From Streptomyces malaysiense (GTDB taxonomy: Bacteria; Actinomycetota; Actinomycetes; Streptomycetales; Streptomycetaceae), in contig NZ_LBDA02000016.1 in assembly GCF_000980885.2 (NCBI RefSeq), positions 62,001 through 126,000 on the forward strand: a stretch of 64,000 nucleotides of DNA, given 5' to 3'. Both the position numbers and the translations under genes were made by a program. This document shows, in pieces, positions 52,469 to 61,762 of this stretch; positions within the stretch are counted from its first letter, which is position 1; every line of letters starts with the position of its first letter. The notes under the pieces were generated by a model. That model did not search any database and was not told the origin of the DNA. It was given only the letters and a program-made list of their open reading frames with translations.

Positions 52469-52618
52469 CACCCGGTGCGTCACCTGTGTGGCCCGTCTGG
52501 CAACAGGCGGGCCTTGCCGTAACCGGGGTGATTGCGGAGGATGCGAGTGGGGACCGGGGCCCCCGTGCCGGCATCGGCAGGGGCGGACCGCCACCCGTAG
52601 CAACAACAGGAGACAGCG

Positions 52619-53464
52619 ATGTCCCAACAGGCTCACCCCCGCGAGGCCGCTGAGCCCGAGACCCCGCATCTCGACTTCGACGGCACGACGCCGTACGAGG
52701 ACTACGTCCGCGCGGACCTGCTCACCCACCTCCAGCACACCCTCTCCGACGACCCCGGCGAGATGGTGTTCCTGGTGACCACCCAGGTGATGGAGCTGTG
52801 GTTCACGGTGCTCGTGCACGAGTGGGAGACCGCCGCGAAGGCGCTGCGCTCGGACGACGTCCCCACGGCGGTCGCCGCGCTGAAGCGTTCGGTGCGCGAG
52901 CTGGAGGCCCTGAACGCCTCCTGGACCCCGCTCGCCGGTCTCACCCCCGCCCAGTTCAACTCCTACCGCGCCGCCCTCGGTGAGGGCTCCGGCTTCCAGT
53001 CGGCGATGTACCGGCGCATGGAGTTCCTGCTCGGCGAGAAGTCCGCGTCCATGCTCGTCCCGCACCGCGGTGTCCACCGCGCCCACGCGGAACTGGAGAA
53101 GGCGCTGCACGAGCCCAGCCTCTACGACGAGGTGCTGCGGCTGCTGGCCCGCCGGGGCCACGCCGTCCCGGACGAGGTCCTGGACCGCGACGTCTCCGTG
53201 CGCCACGAGCCCGTCGCGGCCGTCGAACAGGTCTGGGCCGAGGTCTACTCCGGCGACCAGGACGGCGAACTCGTCCGCCTCGGCGAGGCGTTGACCGACG
53301 TGGCCGAACTGGTGTGGCGCTGGCGCAACGACCATCTGGTCGCCACCCGCCGCGCGATGGGTGCCAAGACCGGCACCGGCGGCTCCGCCGGGGTGGCCTG
53401 GCTGGAGAAGCGCGCCCGCAAGAACGTGTTCCCCGAGCTGTGGACGGCCCGGTCCTATGTCTGA
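52619..53464 (+). CDS. kynA: Tryptophan 2,3-dioxygenase
   Basis: 281 residues, the usual length for bacterial enzymes. TPYEDYVRADLLTHLQHTLS, MVFLVTTQVMELWFTVLVHE, LTPAQFNSYRAALGEGSGFQ and the C-terminal VWRWRNDHLVATRRAMGAKT with the probable heme-ligand His are all conserved. It opens the indole ring of tryptophan to N-formylkynurenine with heme and oxygen. The stop overlaps kynU by 8 bp, so the two are translationally coupled. Confidence 0.95.
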   Translation: MSQQAHPREAAEPETPHLDFDGTTPYEDYVRADLLTHLQHTLSDDPGEMVFLVTTQVMELWFTVLVHEWETAAKALRSDDVPTAVAALKRSVRELEALNASWTPLAGLTPAQFNSYRAALGEGSGFQSAMYRRMEFLLGEKSASMLVPHRGVHRAHAELEKALHEPSLYDEVLRLLARRGHAVPDEVLDRDVSVRHEPVAAVEQVWAEVYSGDQDGELVRLGEALTDVAELVWRWRNDHLVATRRAMGAKTGTGGSAGVAWLEKRARKNVFPELWTARSYV

Positions 53465-54641
53465 ACTCATCTTGAGGGCTGAGGAGCTGGACGCGGCGGA
53501 CGCGCTGGCGCCGGTGCGTTCCCGCTTCGTCCTGGACGACGTCGTCTACCTCGACGGCAACTCGCTCGGCGCGCTGCCCGCGCACGTCCCGGACCGGATC
53601 GCGGACGTCGTGCGCCGCGAGTGGGGCGAGCTGCGCATCCGCTCCTGGGAGGAGAGCGGCTGGTGGACCGCGCCCGAGCGGATCGGCGACCGGATCGCTC
53701 CGCTGGTCGGGGCGGCGCCGGGGCAGGTCGTGGTCGGCGACTCCACCAGCGTCAACGTGTTCAAGGCGGTCGTGGCCGCGGCACGGCTGGCGGGGGAGGA
53801 GCGCACCGAGATCCTGGTGGACGCCACCACCTTCCCCACGGACGGCTACATCGCGGAGTCGGCGGCCCGGCTGACCGGCCGTACGCTGCGCGCGGTGACA
53901 CCCGCCGAGGTGCCGGACGCGCTCGGGCCCCGTACGGCGGCGGTGCTGCTCAACCACGTCGACTACCGCACCGGCCGGCTGCACGACCTGCCCGCGCTCA
54001 CCGCGGCGATCCATGCGGCGGGCGCGCTCGCGGTGTGGGACCTGTGCCACAGCGCGGGCGCGCTGCCGGTGGGGCTCGACCGGCACGGGGTCGACCTCGC
54101 GGTCGGCTGTACGTACAAGTACCTGAACGGCGGCCCCGGTTCACCGGCGTTCCTGTACGTCCGCCGGGAGCTCCAGCCCCGCTTCGACTCGCCGCTGCCC
54201 GGCTGGAACTCCCACGCCGAGCCCTTCGGGATGAGGCCGTCCTACGATCCGGCGCCGGGCGCGGTGCGCGGCCGGGTCGGTACGCCGGACATCCTCTCCA
54301 TGCTGTCGCTGGAGGCGGCGCTGGAGGTCTGGGAGGGCGTGGACATCGACGCGGTCCGCGCGAAGTCGCTCGCCCTGACGGACTTCTTCCTGTCGTGCGT
54401 GGCGGAGTACGCCGGGGGGCTGGTGGAGTCCGTGACACCCACCGCGCACGGCGAGCGCGGCAGCCAGGTGTCCCTGCGCTGCGAGAACGCCGGTGACGTC
54501 ATGAAGCGGCTGATCGAGTCGGGTGTCGTGGGCGACTTCCGCCCGCCGGACGTCCTCCGCTTCGGCTTCACCCCGCTGTACACGAGCTTCGCGGAGGCGG
54601 AGCGGGCGGCGAGGGTGCTGGGGGCGGTACTGAAGGGGTGA
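53457..54641 (+). CDS. kynU: Kynureninase
   Basis: 394 residues. Conserved text: YLDGNSLGALPAHVPDRI, EESGWWTAPERIGDRIAPLV, AVWDLCHSAGALPVGLDRHG with Asp195 for the PLP ring, and the PLP lysine in GCTYKYLNGGPGSPAFLYV (Lys221). It cleaves kynurenine to anthranilate and alanine. It starts inside the end of kynA. A double hairpin follows at 54654-54731. Confidence 0.95.
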   Translation: MSELILRAEELDAADALAPVRSRFVLDDVVYLDGNSLGALPAHVPDRIADVVRREWGELRIRSWEESGWWTAPERIGDRIAPLVGAAPGQVVVGDSTSVNVFKAVVAAARLAGEERTEILVDATTFPTDGYIAESAARLTGRTLRAVTPAEVPDALGPRTAAVLLNHVDYRTGRLHDLPALTAAIHAAGALAVWDLCHSAGALPVGLDRHGVDLAVGCTYKYLNGGPGSPAFLYVRRELQPRFDSPLPGWNSHAEPFGMRPSYDPAPGAVRGRVGTPDILSMLSLEAALEVWEGVDIDAVRAKSLALTDFFLSCVAEYAGGLVESVTPTAHGERGSQVSLRCENAGDVMKRLIESGVVGDFRPPDVLRFGFTPLYTSFAEAERAARVLGAVLKG

Positions 54642-54653
54642 CACCCCGCGGTT

Positions 54654-54731
54654 CCGTCCGCCGGCCGGCGGTGGCTTCTCGCGTGGTTCCCCGCGCCTTC
54701 GGGGAACCACGGCTCCGCCGGCCGCGGACGG
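54654..54731 (+). terminator. Nested hairpin terminator after kynU
   Basis: Inner arms GTGGTTCCCC (54683-54692) and GGGGAACCAC (54701-54710). The outer pairing is CCGTCCGCCGG-like at 54654 with CCGGCCGCGGACGG ending at 54731. Confidence 0.65.
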
Positions 54732-54884
54732 CACCCGCGGAGCGCCGGTGCCCGTACCCGGCCCTCCTCGCGTACCCGCACGTCACGTGCCTGGTACCGT
54801 TCCCCGCCGATGGCCGGCGAAGACCCTCCACCTGGTCCGCCGGTCCGCCGATCCGAGAACGTTCCGTCGTCGAGAGGTTGGAGC

Positions 54885-55760
54885 ATGCCGGACGACGCCG
54901 CAGCAGCCCGCGCCGCCGCCGAAGAGGAGTCGGCCTTCTCGCACGAACCGGTCGATCCCGACGCCACCGCCTCCTACGGCACCCACCCCGACCAGGTGAT
55001 CGACTTCTACGCCCCCCGCGGGGTGGGCGGCACCCCGGCCCCGCTGGTCGTCGTCCTGCACGGCGGAGCCTGGCGGGCCCGCTACGACCGCCGGCACGTC
55101 ACCCCCTTCGCCGGCTTCCTGGCCCGTAGGGGCTTCGCCGTGGCCAACGTCGAGTACCGCCGCGGCGGTGACACCGGGACCGGGGGCGGCACCCCGCCCG
55201 CCGGCCGCTGGCCCGACACCTTCCAGGACGTCGCCGCCGCCCTGGACGCCCTCCCCGGGCTGGTGCGTACGGCGCTCCCGGGGGCCGACGCCCGTCGTAC
55301 CGTCCTCACCGGCCACTCCGCCGGCGGCCACCTCGCGCTGTGGGCCGCCGCCCGGCACGTCCTGCCCGCCGGCTCGCCCTGGCGCCTGCCCGAGGCCGCC
55401 CCCCTGCGCGGCGTCGTCGCCCTCGCCCCGATCGCCGATTTCACGGCCGCGGAGCGGCTGGCCGTCTGCGAGCACGCTTCCCTCCAACTCCTGGGCGGAA
55501 AAGAGCACTTCGAGGAGAGGCTGCCGTACGCCGACCCCGCCCGCCTCCTTCCGACCGGCATCGCCACCACCCTCGTACAGGGGCGTGCGGACCTCGTCGT
55601 GCCGGCGGCGGTCGCCGAGGCGTACGCCGACGCCGCCGCGAGAGCGGGGGAGACGGCGGGCCTGACCATGCTGGCGGACGTGGGCCACTTCCCGCTGATC
55701 GACCCGGCGGCGGACGCCTGTGCCGTGGTCGCGGAGGAGATAGCCCAACTCGCCTGGTAG
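54885..55760 (+). CDS. Alpha/beta hydrolase, probable arylformamidase
   Basis: 291 residues from ATG 54885. VVVLHGGAWRARYD carries the oxyanion HGGAW motif (residues 59-63). LTGHSAGGHLALWAA holds the nucleophile Ser145. A C-terminal Asp (QGRADLVVP) and His (VGHFPLID) complete the triad. The HGGAW motif is typical of kynurenine formamidases of this fold. Placement directly after kynA-kynU supports hydrolysis of N-formylkynurenine, the missing middle step. A terminator separates it from kynU. Confidence 0.8.
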   Translation: MPDDAAAARAAAEEESAFSHEPVDPDATASYGTHPDQVIDFYAPRGVGGTPAPLVVVLHGGAWRARYDRRHVTPFAGFLARRGFAVANVEYRRGGDTGTGGGTPPAGRWPDTFQDVAAALDALPGLVRTALPGADARRTVLTGHSAGGHLALWAAARHVLPAGSPWRLPEAAPLRGVVALAPIADFTAAERLAVCEHASLQLLGGKEHFEERLPYADPARLLPTGIATTLVQGRADLVVPAAVAEAYADAAARAGETAGLTMLADVGHFPLIDPAADACAVVAEEIAQLAW

Positions 55761-55866
55761 GGAAGGACGTTCCCGACGCGGCCGCACCCCGCGGCAGCGG
55801 TCCGCCTGCCGGGCCCCGGCGAGCCTTTCGGCGCGAGCGGCCCCGCGAAGCCCGCCGGTCATACCC

Positions 55867-55884
55867 GTAGTACCTGAGAACTAC
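55867..55884. promoter_or_regulatory. Promoter motif GTAGTACCTGAGA, copy 1
   Basis: GTAGTACCTGAGA (55867-55879), here extended to GTAGT-N8-ACTAC, lies 107 bp before the DUF1023 gene. The same 13 bases recur at 60326, upstream of the second histidine kinase. It is a likely response-regulator site. Confidence 0.6.
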
Positions 55885-55985
55885 CCGCGAGGACAGCTCC
55901 CCCGCGGGACGCCGACGACGGCCCCCGCTTCCTAACTTCCCTACCAGCCGCGCCCGATGGCCGGGCCGGCTGGAAGGAAGCCGCC

Positions 55986-56945
55986 ATGGGGCGCCCCGCG
56001 CACCGCACCCGCCGTACCCTCGTCGCCGCCCTGCTCGCCGCGGCGCTCACCGTCCCGCTCTCCGCGGCCGCCCGCCCCCGCGTCCCGGCCCCCGCCCCCG
56101 CGGCCCTCTTGCCGCTCACCCCGGACAGCCTCGCCGGCGCGTACGCCGCCAACCGAGCCGACGCCACCCGCGCCGCCCGGATGGCGGCCGCCCACGGCGA
56201 CTCCCGCCGTGCCGCGGCCGACCGGGCCCTCGCCTCCCCGCACCGCCGGCTGCTCGCCTTCGACGGCCGGGGCGCGGGCCTGGCCACCGAGGTGTTCGGC
56301 GATCTCGCCCACGCCGGGCACATCGCGGTCCTGGTCCCCGGCTCGGACACCTCCCTCGACACCTACCCCCGCCTCCACCGCGCGGCCGAGGCCCTCCACG
56401 AGGCGGCGAACCGCGCCCCCGGGCCCCGTACCGCCGTCGTCGCCTGGCTCGGCTACCGAACCCCCGCCACGGTCAGCACCGCGGTCGCCACCACCACCCG
56501 CGCCGACGAGGCGGCTCCCCGTCTCCACTCCCTGATACGGCAGTTGCGCGCCGTCGCCCCCGCCGGAGCGCACCTCTCCCTCGTCTGCCACTCCTACGGC
56601 TCCGTCGTCTGCGGCCGTGCCGCGCGCGGTCTCGACGTGGCCGACATCGCCCTGGTCGGCAGCCCCGGCACCGGCGCGGGCGACGTGTCCGCCCTCGGCA
56701 CCCGCGCCCGCGTCTGGGCGGCGCGCGGCACCGACGACTGGGTGGCCGAGGTGCCGCACGTACGGGCCGACCTGCTCCTCGCCACCGTCGGACTGGGCGC
56801 CGACCCCGTCTCCGGGGCGTTCGGCGCCCGGGTCTTCGACGCGGGCCCGGCCGGCCACAGCGGCTACTTCACCCCGGGCTCGGTCTCCCTCGCCAACCTG
56901 GCGCGGATCGTGCGCGGCGAGATCTCGGAGGTCACCCGTGCCTGA
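55986..56945 (+). CDS. Exported DUF1023 alpha/beta hydrolase
   Basis: 319 residues. A twin-Arg-like/Sec N-terminus (RTRRTLVAALLAAALTVPLS) is followed by DUF1023 text: LLAFDGRGAGLATEVFGDLA, HIAVLVPGSDTSLDTYPRL, AVVAWLGYRTP and the nucleophile LVCHSYGSVVCGRAARGLDV. It is probably a secreted or surface lipase/esterase. It is coupled to the acyltransferase gene by an 8-bp overlap, and both precede a two-component system. Confidence 0.85.
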   Translation: MGRPAHRTRRTLVAALLAAALTVPLSAAARPRVPAPAPAALLPLTPDSLAGAYAANRADATRAARMAAAHGDSRRAAADRALASPHRRLLAFDGRGAGLATEVFGDLAHAGHIAVLVPGSDTSLDTYPRLHRAAEALHEAANRAPGPRTAVVAWLGYRTPATVSTAVATTTRADEAAPRLHSLIRQLRAVAPAGAHLSLVCHSYGSVVCGRAARGLDVADIALVGSPGTGAGDVSALGTRARVWAARGTDDWVAEVPHVRADLLLATVGLGADPVSGAFGARVFDAGPAGHSGYFTPGSVSLANLARIVRGEISEVTRA

Positions 56946-58227
56946 CCGCGACAGCGCCGGGGCGCGCGGCATGTGGCAGGCCGTGCGGCACGGCGCGCGC
57001 CGTGTCGACGAGGCCACGCCCGCCTCCCGTGACCGTGCCGTGGACGCCCTGCGGGCCTGCGCGATCCTCGGGGTCGTCCTCGGCCACTGGCTGGTCACCG
57101 CCCTGGTCGCGCACGACGGCGGGCTCTACACCGCCAGCCCCCTGGGGCGTATGCCCTGGCTGGCCCCGATCTCCTGGATCTTCCAGACCCTCGCGGTGTT
57201 CTTCCTGGTCAGCGGGCACGTGGCCACCAGGAGTCTCGCCTCCGCGCGCGGTCGCGGCCTGACGTACGGACAGTGGCTGCGCGCCCGCCTCGGCCGGCTC
57301 GCCCGTCCGGTCCTCGCCCTGCTCGGCCTGTGGGCCGTGGTCACCGCCGGTCTGCTGCTCTCCGGCGCCCCGGCGGACACCGTGCACACCCTGGTCAAAC
57401 TCGCCCTCTCCCCGCTGTGGTTCCTGCTGGTCCTCGCCGCGCTGACCGCCGCGACCCCCCTCGTCGCCCGCCTCCACCCCCTGTGGCCGCTCGCCGTCGT
57501 CCTGCACGTGGACGTGCTGCGCTTCGGGCTCCACCTCGGCCCCGCCTGGCTCGGCTGGGCCGACCTCCCCGCCGGCTGGCTGGTCCCCTACGCCCTCGGC
57601 GCCGCCTGGACCCGCGGCGAACTGGACACCCGCCGCGCCGGCTGGGTGCTGCTGGCCTTCGGCACTGCGGCCACGGCGGGTCTCGTCCACTGGGCGGGCT
57701 ATCCGGCCGCCATGGTCGGCGTCCCCGGCGCGGCGGTCTCCAACCTGGACCCGCCGACCCTCGCCGTCGTCACCTTCGGCCTCGCCCAGTGCGGCCTCGC
57801 GCTGCTGCTGCGTGACCGGCTGCGCCGCGCTATGCGCCGCCCGCTGCCGTGGGCGGCCGTTGCCACGGTCAACCTCTCCGCGATGACGATCTTCCTGTGG
57901 CACCAGACCGCCTTGATGACCACCACCGCCGCGACCCTCCCGGCCGGCCGCCTGCCCGGCCTGCACACCGCCCCCGACGGCCTGACCTGGATCGCCGCCC
58001 GGCTCGGCTGGCTCCCGGTGTTCGCGCTGGTCCTCGCGCTGTGCTGGGGCGCGTTCCGGTCGTACGAGCAGATCGGCGGCCGGCGGCGCGCGCGGGGGCG
58101 CGGTGGCCGGGTGGTCCGGGTGCACCCGGGCACCGAGCGGGCCGGCCGGTCCGGGCGTGCCGGGGGCGCGGCGGGTGCCGGGGACGCGGGGGCTGCCCCC
58201 CGTGTTCCGCGAGGCCGTCGTGTCTAA
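56938..58227 (+). CDS. Membrane acyltransferase family 3
   Basis: 429 residues with ten membrane segments. RDRAVDALRACAILGVVLGH carries the conserved Arg and His of acyltransferase-3 enzymes. QTLAVFFLVSGHVATRSLAS and FLWHQTALMTTTAATLPAGR follow. The Arg/Gly tail of about 45 residues is disordered. It probably acylates a surface glycan or peptidoglycan component. The GTG start lies inside the DUF1023 gene end. Confidence 0.85.
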   Translation: MPDRDSAGARGMWQAVRHGARRVDEATPASRDRAVDALRACAILGVVLGHWLVTALVAHDGGLYTASPLGRMPWLAPISWIFQTLAVFFLVSGHVATRSLASARGRGLTYGQWLRARLGRLARPVLALLGLWAVVTAGLLLSGAPADTVHTLVKLALSPLWFLLVLAALTAATPLVARLHPLWPLAVVLHVDVLRFGLHLGPAWLGWADLPAGWLVPYALGAAWTRGELDTRRAGWVLLAFGTAATAGLVHWAGYPAAMVGVPGAAVSNLDPPTLAVVTFGLAQCGLALLLRDRLRRAMRRPLPWAAVATVNLSAMTIFLWHQTALMTTTAATLPAGRLPGLHTAPDGLTWIAARLGWLPVFALVLALCWGAFRSYEQIGGRRRARGRGGRVVRVHPGTERAGRSGRAGGAAGAGDAGAAPRVPRGRRV

Positions 58228-58237
58228 GGTGGACGGC

Positions 58238-59632
58238 GTGACGGAGACGGGGGGTCGTCGGGGGTTCGCGCTGCTCGCGGACCGGGGGCGGCGGGGACTG
58301 CGGGTGCTGCGCGACGATCTGTGGACGGCGCGCAGCGATCCGCTGCCCGTGTTCGTCTGGCTGCGCTGGCTGCCGCACGGACTGCTGTGCCTGGCCGCGC
58401 TGGGGATCGGGCTCGGCGGAGTGGCACAGCTCGCGAACGACGGCGGGGTGCGGCTGAACCCGGGCGCCTCGTTCGCGATCGGCCTCGCGCCGGCGGGCGC
58501 GGTCCTGCTCGCGCTGCGCCGGCCCGTCGCGGCCTGGTGGCTGTCCACGGCGGCGACCGCGGTGTGCGCCGCCGTGGTGCGCGAACACCTGGGGCAGATA
58601 CCCGGGGTGATGCTCCCCTGGCCCTGGACGGCCGCCGGGATCATCGCGCACCTGCTGGTCATGCTGCTGCTCGCGCTGCGGGTGCGCGCCCGGGTGGCGG
58701 TCGAGGCCCTGGTCCTGACCGCGCTGCTCACCTGGGCCCTGGAGGGCGGCTGGGGCGGGAGCGGCTACCAGCCGACCGGGGTCGCCGCGGTGGTCCTGTC
58801 CGCGGTGGTCACGGTGCTCGGCATCGCCCTGCACGGCCGTCGGCAGGCGCGCGCCGAACTCGTGGAGCAGACCAGCCTCACCGCGGAGGAGCGGGCCCGG
58901 CGCACCCTCCTGGAGGAGCGCAGCCGCATCGCCCGGGAACTGCACGACGTGGTCGCCCACCACATGTCGGTCATCTCCATCCAGGCCCAGGTGGCCCCCC
59001 ACCTCGTGGAACGGCCCTCGCCCGAGCTGGTCGAGAACCTCGCGGGCATCCGGCAGAACGCGCTGGAGGCCCTGACCGAACTGCGCCGGGTCCTCGGGGT
59101 GCTGCGCTCCGAGGACCCGGAGGACCCGGAGGGCCCCTACGGGCTCGGCGCGCCCGGCACCGGCGCCGCCCCCGACGCCCCCCAGCCCAACCTGGCCCGG
59201 CTCGGCACCCTGATCGAGAACACCCGGGCCGCGGGACTGGACGTGAGCGCGGAGGTGCGGGGCGCGGTTCGGCCGTACACCCCGGGCGTGGAGCTGTCGG
59301 CGTACCGGATCGTGCAGGAGGCGCTGAGCAACGCGCTGCGGCACGCGCCGGGGTCCCGGGTGCGTGTCGAGGTCGTCCACCGCCCGGACGGCCTCCACCT
59401 GGAGGTCGCCAACTCCCGCCCCCGGCGCAAGGTCTTGCCCTCTCCGGGCGCCGGGCACGGGCTGCTCGGCATGCGCGAGCGCGCGGCGATGCTCGGCGGC
59501 CGGGTCACCGCGGCCGCGACCGCGCCGGGCGGCTTCACGGTCACGGCCTTCCTCCCCGGTGACGGCACCCCGCCCGACGGCTCCCTCCCGACTCCCCCGC
59601 CCGTGCCCACCACAGGAGAACAGACCCCATGA
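58238..59632 (+). CDS. Sensor histidine kinase, NarL/DesK type (system 1)
   Basis: About 464 residues from GTG 58238, which follows TAAGGT closely (possible leaderless start). Five membrane segments (residues 45-195) are followed by the H-box RIARELHDVVAHHMSVISIQ with His236, then the ATPase boxes YRIVQEALSNALRHAPGSRV and GAGHGLLGMRERAAMLGG. It autophosphorylates and passes phosphate to the regulator that overlaps its end. It resembles the second kinase at 60404. Confidence 0.92.
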   Translation: MTETGGRRGFALLADRGRRGLRVLRDDLWTARSDPLPVFVWLRWLPHGLLCLAALGIGLGGVAQLANDGGVRLNPGASFAIGLAPAGAVLLALRRPVAAWWLSTAATAVCAAVVREHLGQIPGVMLPWPWTAAGIIAHLLVMLLLALRVRARVAVEALVLTALLTWALEGGWGGSGYQPTGVAAVVLSAVVTVLGIALHGRRQARAELVEQTSLTAEERARRTLLEERSRIARELHDVVAHHMSVISIQAQVAPHLVERPSPELVENLAGIRQNALEALTELRRVLGVLRSEDPEDPEGPYGLGAPGTGAAPDAPQPNLARLGTLIENTRAAGLDVSAEVRGAVRPYTPGVELSAYRIVQEALSNALRHAPGSRVRVEVVHRPDGLHLEVANSRPRRKVLPSPGAGHGLLGMRERAAMLGGRVTAAATAPGGFTVTAFLPGDGTPPDGSLPTPPPVPTTGEQTP

Positions 59633-60309
59633 CGAGCGGTGCCGGCTCCATCCGCGTACTCATCGCCGACGACCAGGAGATGGTCCGGCAGGGCTTCACC
59701 GTGCTGCTCGACGCCCAGCCCGGCATCGAGGTGGTCGGCCAGGCGGTGGACGGCCGGGACGCGATCGCGAGGTCCGCCGAACTGGCCCCGGACGTCGTCC
59801 TGATGGACATCCGCATGCCCGAACTCGGCGGCATCCAGGCGACGGAGCACATCGCCGTCGCCCAACCCGAGGTCAAGGTCCTGGTGCTGACCACCTTCGA
59901 CCTGGACGAGTACGTGTACGACGCGTTGCGCGCCGGCGCCTCCGGGTTCCTGCTCAAGGACGCCTCCGCCGACAAACTCGCCGAGGCGGTACGGGTGGTG
60001 GCCGGCGGTGACGCCTTGCTCGCCCCCGGTGTCACCCGGCGCCTCATCGCCGAGTTCTCCCGCCTGGACGGCGGCCGCCGCGCCCCGCAGCACCGGCGCG
60101 TCGGCGACCTCACGGAACGGGAGACGGAGGTACTGGCGCTGATCGCGCAGGGGCTGAGCAACGCGGAGATAGCGGCGCGGCTGGTGGTGGCCGAGCAGAC
60201 GGTGAAGACCCATGTGGGCCGCATCCTGGTGAAGCTGGGCCTGCGGGACCGCACCCAGGCGGCGATCTTCGCGTACGAGTCGGGGCTGATACGGCCCGGG
60301 ACACGATGA
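59629..60309 (+). CDS. Response regulator, NarL/LuxR type (system 1)
   Basis: 226 residues. Receiver domain: RVLIADDQEMVRQGFTVLLD, phospho-acceptor Asp60 in DVVLMDIRMP, and KVLVLTTFDLDEYVYDALRA. The DNA-binding LuxR helix-turn-helix starts near 160 (LTERETEVLALIAQGLSNAE, VKTHVGRILVKLGLRDRTQA). It overlaps the kinase gene (ATGA). Likely targets are its own operon and the neighbouring system, through the GTAGTACCTGAGA motif. Confidence 0.95.
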   Translation: MTSGAGSIRVLIADDQEMVRQGFTVLLDAQPGIEVVGQAVDGRDAIARSAELAPDVVLMDIRMPELGGIQATEHIAVAQPEVKVLVLTTFDLDEYVYDALRAGASGFLLKDASADKLAEAVRVVAGGDALLAPGVTRRLIAEFSRLDGGRRAPQHRRVGDLTERETEVLALIAQGLSNAEIAARLVVAEQTVKTHVGRILVKLGLRDRTQAAIFAYESGLIRPGTR

Positions 60310-60325
60310 GGGCCGTGCGTCCCGC

Positions 60326-60338
60326 GTAGTACCTGAGA
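60326..60338. promoter_or_regulatory. Promoter motif GTAGTACCTGAGA, copy 2
   Basis: Identical to 55867-55879. Both copies are followed by a GACGAC-containing stretch before the first gene (78 bp here). This suggests duplicated promoters bound by one or both NarL-type regulators. Confidence 0.6.
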
Positions 60339-60403
60339 CGGATGCCGGGGAACCCGACTCCAAGCTGACGACCGGCCGCCGCCCGCCGCCTACCGTTTCC
60401 CGT

Positions 60404-61762
60404 GTGACCGAGACGACGCCCCCGCACCCGACAGCACCGTTCGGGTCCGGCCGCCCGCGCAGCCCGGAGTTCCGGCTGGCCGCGGATGCCCTCGCCGGGC
60501 TCCGGCAGGACCTGTTCCACGACGCCTTCGCCTACCGGCCGCTGTCCCCGCTGGGGCCCGACAGCCGCTTCGTGCGCCGCCGTTCGGGCCGGCTGCGGGA
60601 GTACGCCCCCTGGGCCCGGCACGCCGTCGTGGCCCTCTTCGGCATGCTGGCGATGTGGAGCGCCCTGTTCCGTGCCGACACCTCCCTGGGGCCGGCCATG
60701 ATCTGCGGACTGCTGGCCCTGGCACCGGTCCTGCTGACCCTGGTCCGCCCCGCCGGAGCGTTCTGGCTGTCCCTCGCCGCGTGCACGGTCACCGGGATCG
60801 TCAGCGGCGGTGACTGGACGAGCGGCACCTGGACACCGAGCAGCTTCTTCTCCCACCTGGTGGTGATCACCGTCGTGGCGATCCGCACCCGGCCGCGCAC
60901 GGCGGCCTGGATGTGGGTGCTGACCGGTGTGTACGGCGTCTTCGACGCGAGCCTGTTCGGCCACGGGTACGGCCGCGACGACACGGCCCAGATGATGTTC
61001 CTGTCCGCGCTGATCCTGCTGGTGGTCGCCGTGCGGCACGTCCGCAGGCAGGCCGCGCTGGAGGTGACCGCGCAGCAGACGGTGACCGAGCACGAGCGTT
61101 CGCGGCGCACCCTGCTGGAGGAGCGCACCACCATCGCGCGGGAGCTGCACGACGTGGTCGCCCACCACATGTCGGTGGTCGCCATCCAGGCGGAGGCGGC
61201 GCCGTACCGGGTGGAGAACCCGCCGCCGGAGCTGGAGAAGGCGTTCGTCACCATCCGGGAGAACGCGGTCGCGGCCCTGACCGAGCTGCGCCGGGTCCTC
61301 GGCGTCGTCCGCGCGGAGGACTACGAGGCACCGGACGCCCCGCAGCCCACGCTCGCGGATCTGGACCGGCTGCTCGCCAATGTGCGCGAGGCCGGGCTCG
61401 GCGTGGACAAGGCGGTGACCGGCGCGGTGCGTGAACTGCCGCAGGGCGTGGAGCTGTCGGCGTACCGGATCGTGCAGGAGGCGCTGAGCAACACCCTGCG
61501 GCACGCACCGGGGGCGAGCGCCCGGGTGGAGGTCTCCTACGTCCTCGGCGGGCTCGGCCTGCGCGTGGTCAACGGCCCGCCGCCCGCGCCGAGCCTGCTG
61601 AAGCCGTCACCGGGCGCGGGGCACGGCATCACGGGCATGCGGGAGCGTGTCACCATGCTGGACGGCGAGATGACGGCGGCCCGCACGGCGGAGGGAGGCT
61701 ACGAGGTGACGGTGTTCCTCCCCGTGGCGACCCCGGCGGCCGGACCCGAGGGCGGCGCATGA
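60404..61762 (+). CDS. Sensor histidine kinase, NarL/DesK type (system 2)
   Basis: 452 residues, GTG start. Membrane segments in about 70-195, then TIARELHDVVAHHMSVVAIQ with His249, YRIVQEALSNTLRHAPGASA and GAGHGITGMRERVTMLDG. It is a clear paralogue of system 1 (about half of residues the same in the kinase part by eye), but its sensor region differs, so it likely senses another cue. Overlaps its regulator gene by 4 bp. Confidence 0.93.
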   Translation: MTETTPPHPTAPFGSGRPRSPEFRLAADALAGLRQDLFHDAFAYRPLSPLGPDSRFVRRRSGRLREYAPWARHAVVALFGMLAMWSALFRADTSLGPAMICGLLALAPVLLTLVRPAGAFWLSLAACTVTGIVSGGDWTSGTWTPSSFFSHLVVITVVAIRTRPRTAAWMWVLTGVYGVFDASLFGHGYGRDDTAQMMFLSALILLVVAVRHVRRQAALEVTAQQTVTEHERSRRTLLEERTTIARELHDVVAHHMSVVAIQAEAAPYRVENPPPELEKAFVTIRENAVAALTELRRVLGVVRAEDYEAPDAPQPTLADLDRLLANVREAGLGVDKAVTGAVRELPQGVELSAYRIVQEALSNTLRHAPGASARVEVSYVLGGLGLRVVNGPPPAPSLLKPSPGAGHGITGMRERVTMLDGEMTAARTAEGGYEVTVFLPVATPAAGPEGGA

